Origin: Bombus terrestris
Lineage: Eukaryota > Arthropoda > Insecta > Hymenoptera > Apidae
NCBI RefSeq assembly: GCF_910591885.1
Contig: NC_063275.1
Span: forward strand, 19,518,501 to 19,582,500
Direction of reading: 5' to 3'
DNA: 64,000 bases
Positions 61,389-64,000 of the stretch are shown here, piece by piece. Below the pieces are notes generated by a model that saw only the letters and a list, made by a program, of their open reading frames with translations, was not told where the DNA came from and did not search any database. The position numbers and the translations under genes were made by a program. Each line of letters begins with the position of its first letter. Positions within the stretch are counted from its first letter, which is position 1.

Positions 61389-64000
61389 GTAAGCGGACTT
61401 TAATCGTCGAGATTACCACAGGTTTCAGCCGTGCACGCTTTCTATCAGCGTTCTGTCCTGACCAGCCTTCCTCAAGGAATAAAAAAAAGGGCCCAATCGT
61501 GTGTCCATGTATTGGATATCCCTTGTTGAACCGGCAGCCAATTTTACGCTTTGCAAAACAATATTGTTGCTGAAACGACTGCTCGTTAAAGTAACGACAG
61601 CGTTAAGCGATCGGGCAACGATTGACGCGTCGACTGACTTTACCGCCGCTCGTGTAATTATCGATCCCTCGCATTGGGAAACGCTATAATTTCGCGACTT
61701 TTAATTTGCAATCGAGGAAGCGTTCAGTCGAAAAAATGTTCCACGGTAAATTAACACCTGGTTCATTTATCGGCTGCGTTCATTTTCACGTTATTTAAAA
61801 AACAAACGTATAGTATAGTTTATGGACGAATCGATGGATTAGTAGATGGTGATAATTGAGAGAGGCTAGATATTCTCCGAAGAATATCGGTTTTTTTATA
61901 GATATTTACTTTACGTTTAACATAACGTTTTATCGTATAGATAATAAATATAACGTGCTGTTTGTTGGATTAAATTGGAAAGATAGACGTCTTGTGTGGA
62001 AAAAAGTATGATTTTTCATCAATAATTTCGTTTATTACGACAAATTGCAAAGGACGTTATTTTTTCGGTAATTCGATAGGAAATCTTTCCTTACAGAACA
62101 CTTGTAGATTTCTTCTGTAAATTGTATTATTTGTAACATTACCTATGTACATTTCATTGATTCCAAATTTTATCAATACATTCATGACAGTTATGTCTGA
62201 TTACAAAGCTGGTAAAAATCTCAAAATGATTTATTTAATATATACGATATAGACGTAGAAATTTTCTGTGGTAGATGTTCAAATATTTTCGTGAGCCAGG
62301 ATACGTGTTTTTAATTTAACATTTTCGTGTGAATTTCTATGTACATGCACGTAGTATAATTTATCAGTATTCGATATAACAAATCTATCGTGCTAACAAC
62401 ACTATTTATTTACCTAGTTGTATGCCTGTGAAAAATTAATAAAACTAAATTATCCGTGATACAACATTTTTCCCTGACTACCCTACCTAAATAATTCGAT
62501 ATCTAATTATTGCAATGGAAAATTTCACATTGTCCATATATACACAAGTATCTATATGGCAAGCGAGTGCAAATCTACATACCATGTTGAAGAAATCATG
62601 AAACGTGATAAAAGACGGCTCAAGAAACGAAAAAATTCATACAAACAGTGATCTAAAAGTCTCGATCAAAGCTTCTGGCGAAATCACGTATACAATTATT
62701 AAATTTCATTATGGTACTCGTACTTCACTGGTCCGTCGTTCTAGCGTTAACAAATAAAAAGGAGCAAACATCACGACAATCCTATTTCATACACACATTC
62801 TTAAGTCTGCATCAATCAAACGCCCGCTTCTCTTCGAGATCGCTCACAGCTGCTGCAAATTTATTTCAACATTGTCTAGCGGTTCTAAAAAAAATCACAT
62901 CACGAACCAGGCGAAAGAACGGCTAGTGGCACGTGTTGACCCTCTTTGTAACGAGTCTTATAACGACTCAGAGAAGGATCCAGTCTCGTGAGTAGATCGC
63001 GAACAAGCGGCAACGCTACCGAAAACACGTTTCCACAGAGGTGTTCGTTTCGCAAACGGCGTTCGATCCCGCCAGAATGCCGGCCGATCGTGCACAGGTC
63101 TCGCCGGTTATTCAGATCACCCTATGAATGGAGATGAAATAGCAGGCCGTGCGCGGTATACGTTCACGAAGGCGCACTACGCGGTCGCTCGTGCACCCGA
63201 CAGGTACTTATTGATGGAGATAAGCCCATTGGTTTCCGAGTGGTGCGTTGTTGCCTCACCACGGCTGCGGCCGAGGTAAATAAGGAGTGGGCCCAGCATG
63301 AGGCCCAACGATCGTGGCCTGGTCCGCCTAACAGGGGTTAGGTCGTCTCATAATCGTTCCTTCGGCTGACCGCTGCCTCGTCGTGTCGCGATTAGGCAAC
63401 GCCAATTATCGATCGTTGTCGCTTGACGCGATTAATCGAACCCATTCGGGAGCGATCGTGAGGTTGAGGGGTCGAGATTTGCCGGCGCAGTCGAAAGTTT
63501 TGCTCGATAGATCATTTGGTTCGTCGATTCCTTGTTGTTGAAGATCTTTCTCTCGAGTTCGTGGGTGGTTCGCGTTAGGTTTGGTAGATTTTATAAATTC
63601 GATGTCGCAGATCTACATGTTGGATTGTTCGGTAAAAGAACTGGTCGGAGAATTGAGATTGCACGCACGTGCGATCATAGCGATTGGAGATCGATCGGAA
63701 GAAATTATTTATTTGTTGACTGGGGAATTTGATGTTTCGCTCTTTGATAGCAGCATTGTTTGGATTTTGCTGGATTAAAAGTTTCGAGATGGTTGAGATT
63801 GTGCGTATGTATGATCAGAGTGATTGTATAATTTAACTTTGAAAATAGATTTAGGAAATTGATGTGTGTGTGAATGAAGCTTCAAAGACGAAGATGTTAA
63901 TCGAATGATAATATTTGATGGTGGATATTGGGTATTGCGATAGAAGAATCGTTCTGATATTGCCATGTTAAGAGATTGTCAAGGCTGCATGCGTGATTAA
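61389..64000. other. Noncoding stretch ending in a strong CpG-rich island
   Basis: CpG-rich at about 61400-61720, AT-rich at 61740-62700, then the most GC-rich part of the window's end at 62880-63500, with many CGATCG and GGCC motifs. The last 500 bases return to a GT-rich, less GC-rich make-up. The 66-codon plus frames at 63532-63778 overlap each other and are not called. The island may be a promoter or enhancer of a gene just outside. Confidence 0.5.

Noticed and set aside
1..64000. CRISPR arrays, operons, phage or plasmid features
   Set aside because: No direct-repeat/spacer pattern, ribosome binding sites or long ORFs; the sequence is eukaryotic in character.
1..64000. Known insect microRNAs (such as let-7, bantam, miR-1, miR-8, miR-9, miR-184)
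   Set aside because: I looked for the mature sequences I know on both strands by eye and found none; a proper search would be needed to exclude them.

Overview
The window looks like nuclear DNA from an insect, most likely a bee or another aculeate hymenopteran. The basis is a very AT-rich background broken by many short GC- and CpG-rich islands (CpG is not depleted), mariner-type terminal repeats (TTAGGTTGTCCGAAAAGT and TTGGGTTGGCAACTAAGT) of a kind I associate with bee genomes, and no operons, Shine-Dalgarno sites or long ORFs. The organism call is inference; I could not search a database.

Most of the 64 kb appears to be intergenic or intronic. I recognise no gene by name, and found no tRNA, rRNA, snRNA, known microRNA or CRISPR array. 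Only short coding candidates can be supported. The best is a probable terminal exon on the minus strand (19158-19363), with a splice acceptor, GC-biased third codon positions, a stop, and a poly(A) signal about 60 bases past the stop. Next come a probable first exon at 21567-21759 (+) that ends on a GTAAGA donor, an exon-like ORF at 1257-1506 (+), a short terminal-exon candidate at 8880-9000 (+), and several intact ORFs (12288-12947, 33060-33335, 42226-42644, 43749-44174, 53786-54286) that could be small genes, decayed genes or chance. ORFs of 90-110 codons are expected by chance in this much sequence, so length alone was not used.

The repeat content is more certain. There is a complete 217-bp mariner-type MITE with TA duplications (4769-4985), two tiny relics that keep only the ends of a mariner-type and perhaps a Tc1-type element (50806-50838, 25438-25468), a long imperfect foldback with two 86-base arms (11487-11764), a cluster of three diverged tandem duplications of roughly 129-140 bp spacing (5.0-8.7 kb), a fourth of about 183 bp (45037-45383), a 22-bp minisatellite (48686-48738) and a 44-bp alternating pyrimidine-purine tract (18653-18696).

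Layout: 0-9 kb has an exon candidate, the MITE and the tandem duplications; 9-14 kb has the foldback, the paired ORFs and a possible TATA promoter; 14-22 kb has the Z-DNA-type tract and the two best exon candidates on either side of a CpG island; 22-50 kb is alternating AT-rich and CpG-rich noncoding sequence with scattered ORFs; 50-57.5 kb has a mariner relic and strongly purine-skewed DNA; 57.5-64 kb is mostly noncoding and ends in the strongest CpG-rich island. The islands may be enhancers or promoters of a gene outside or spanning the window, but that is inference. No multi-gene system could be established.
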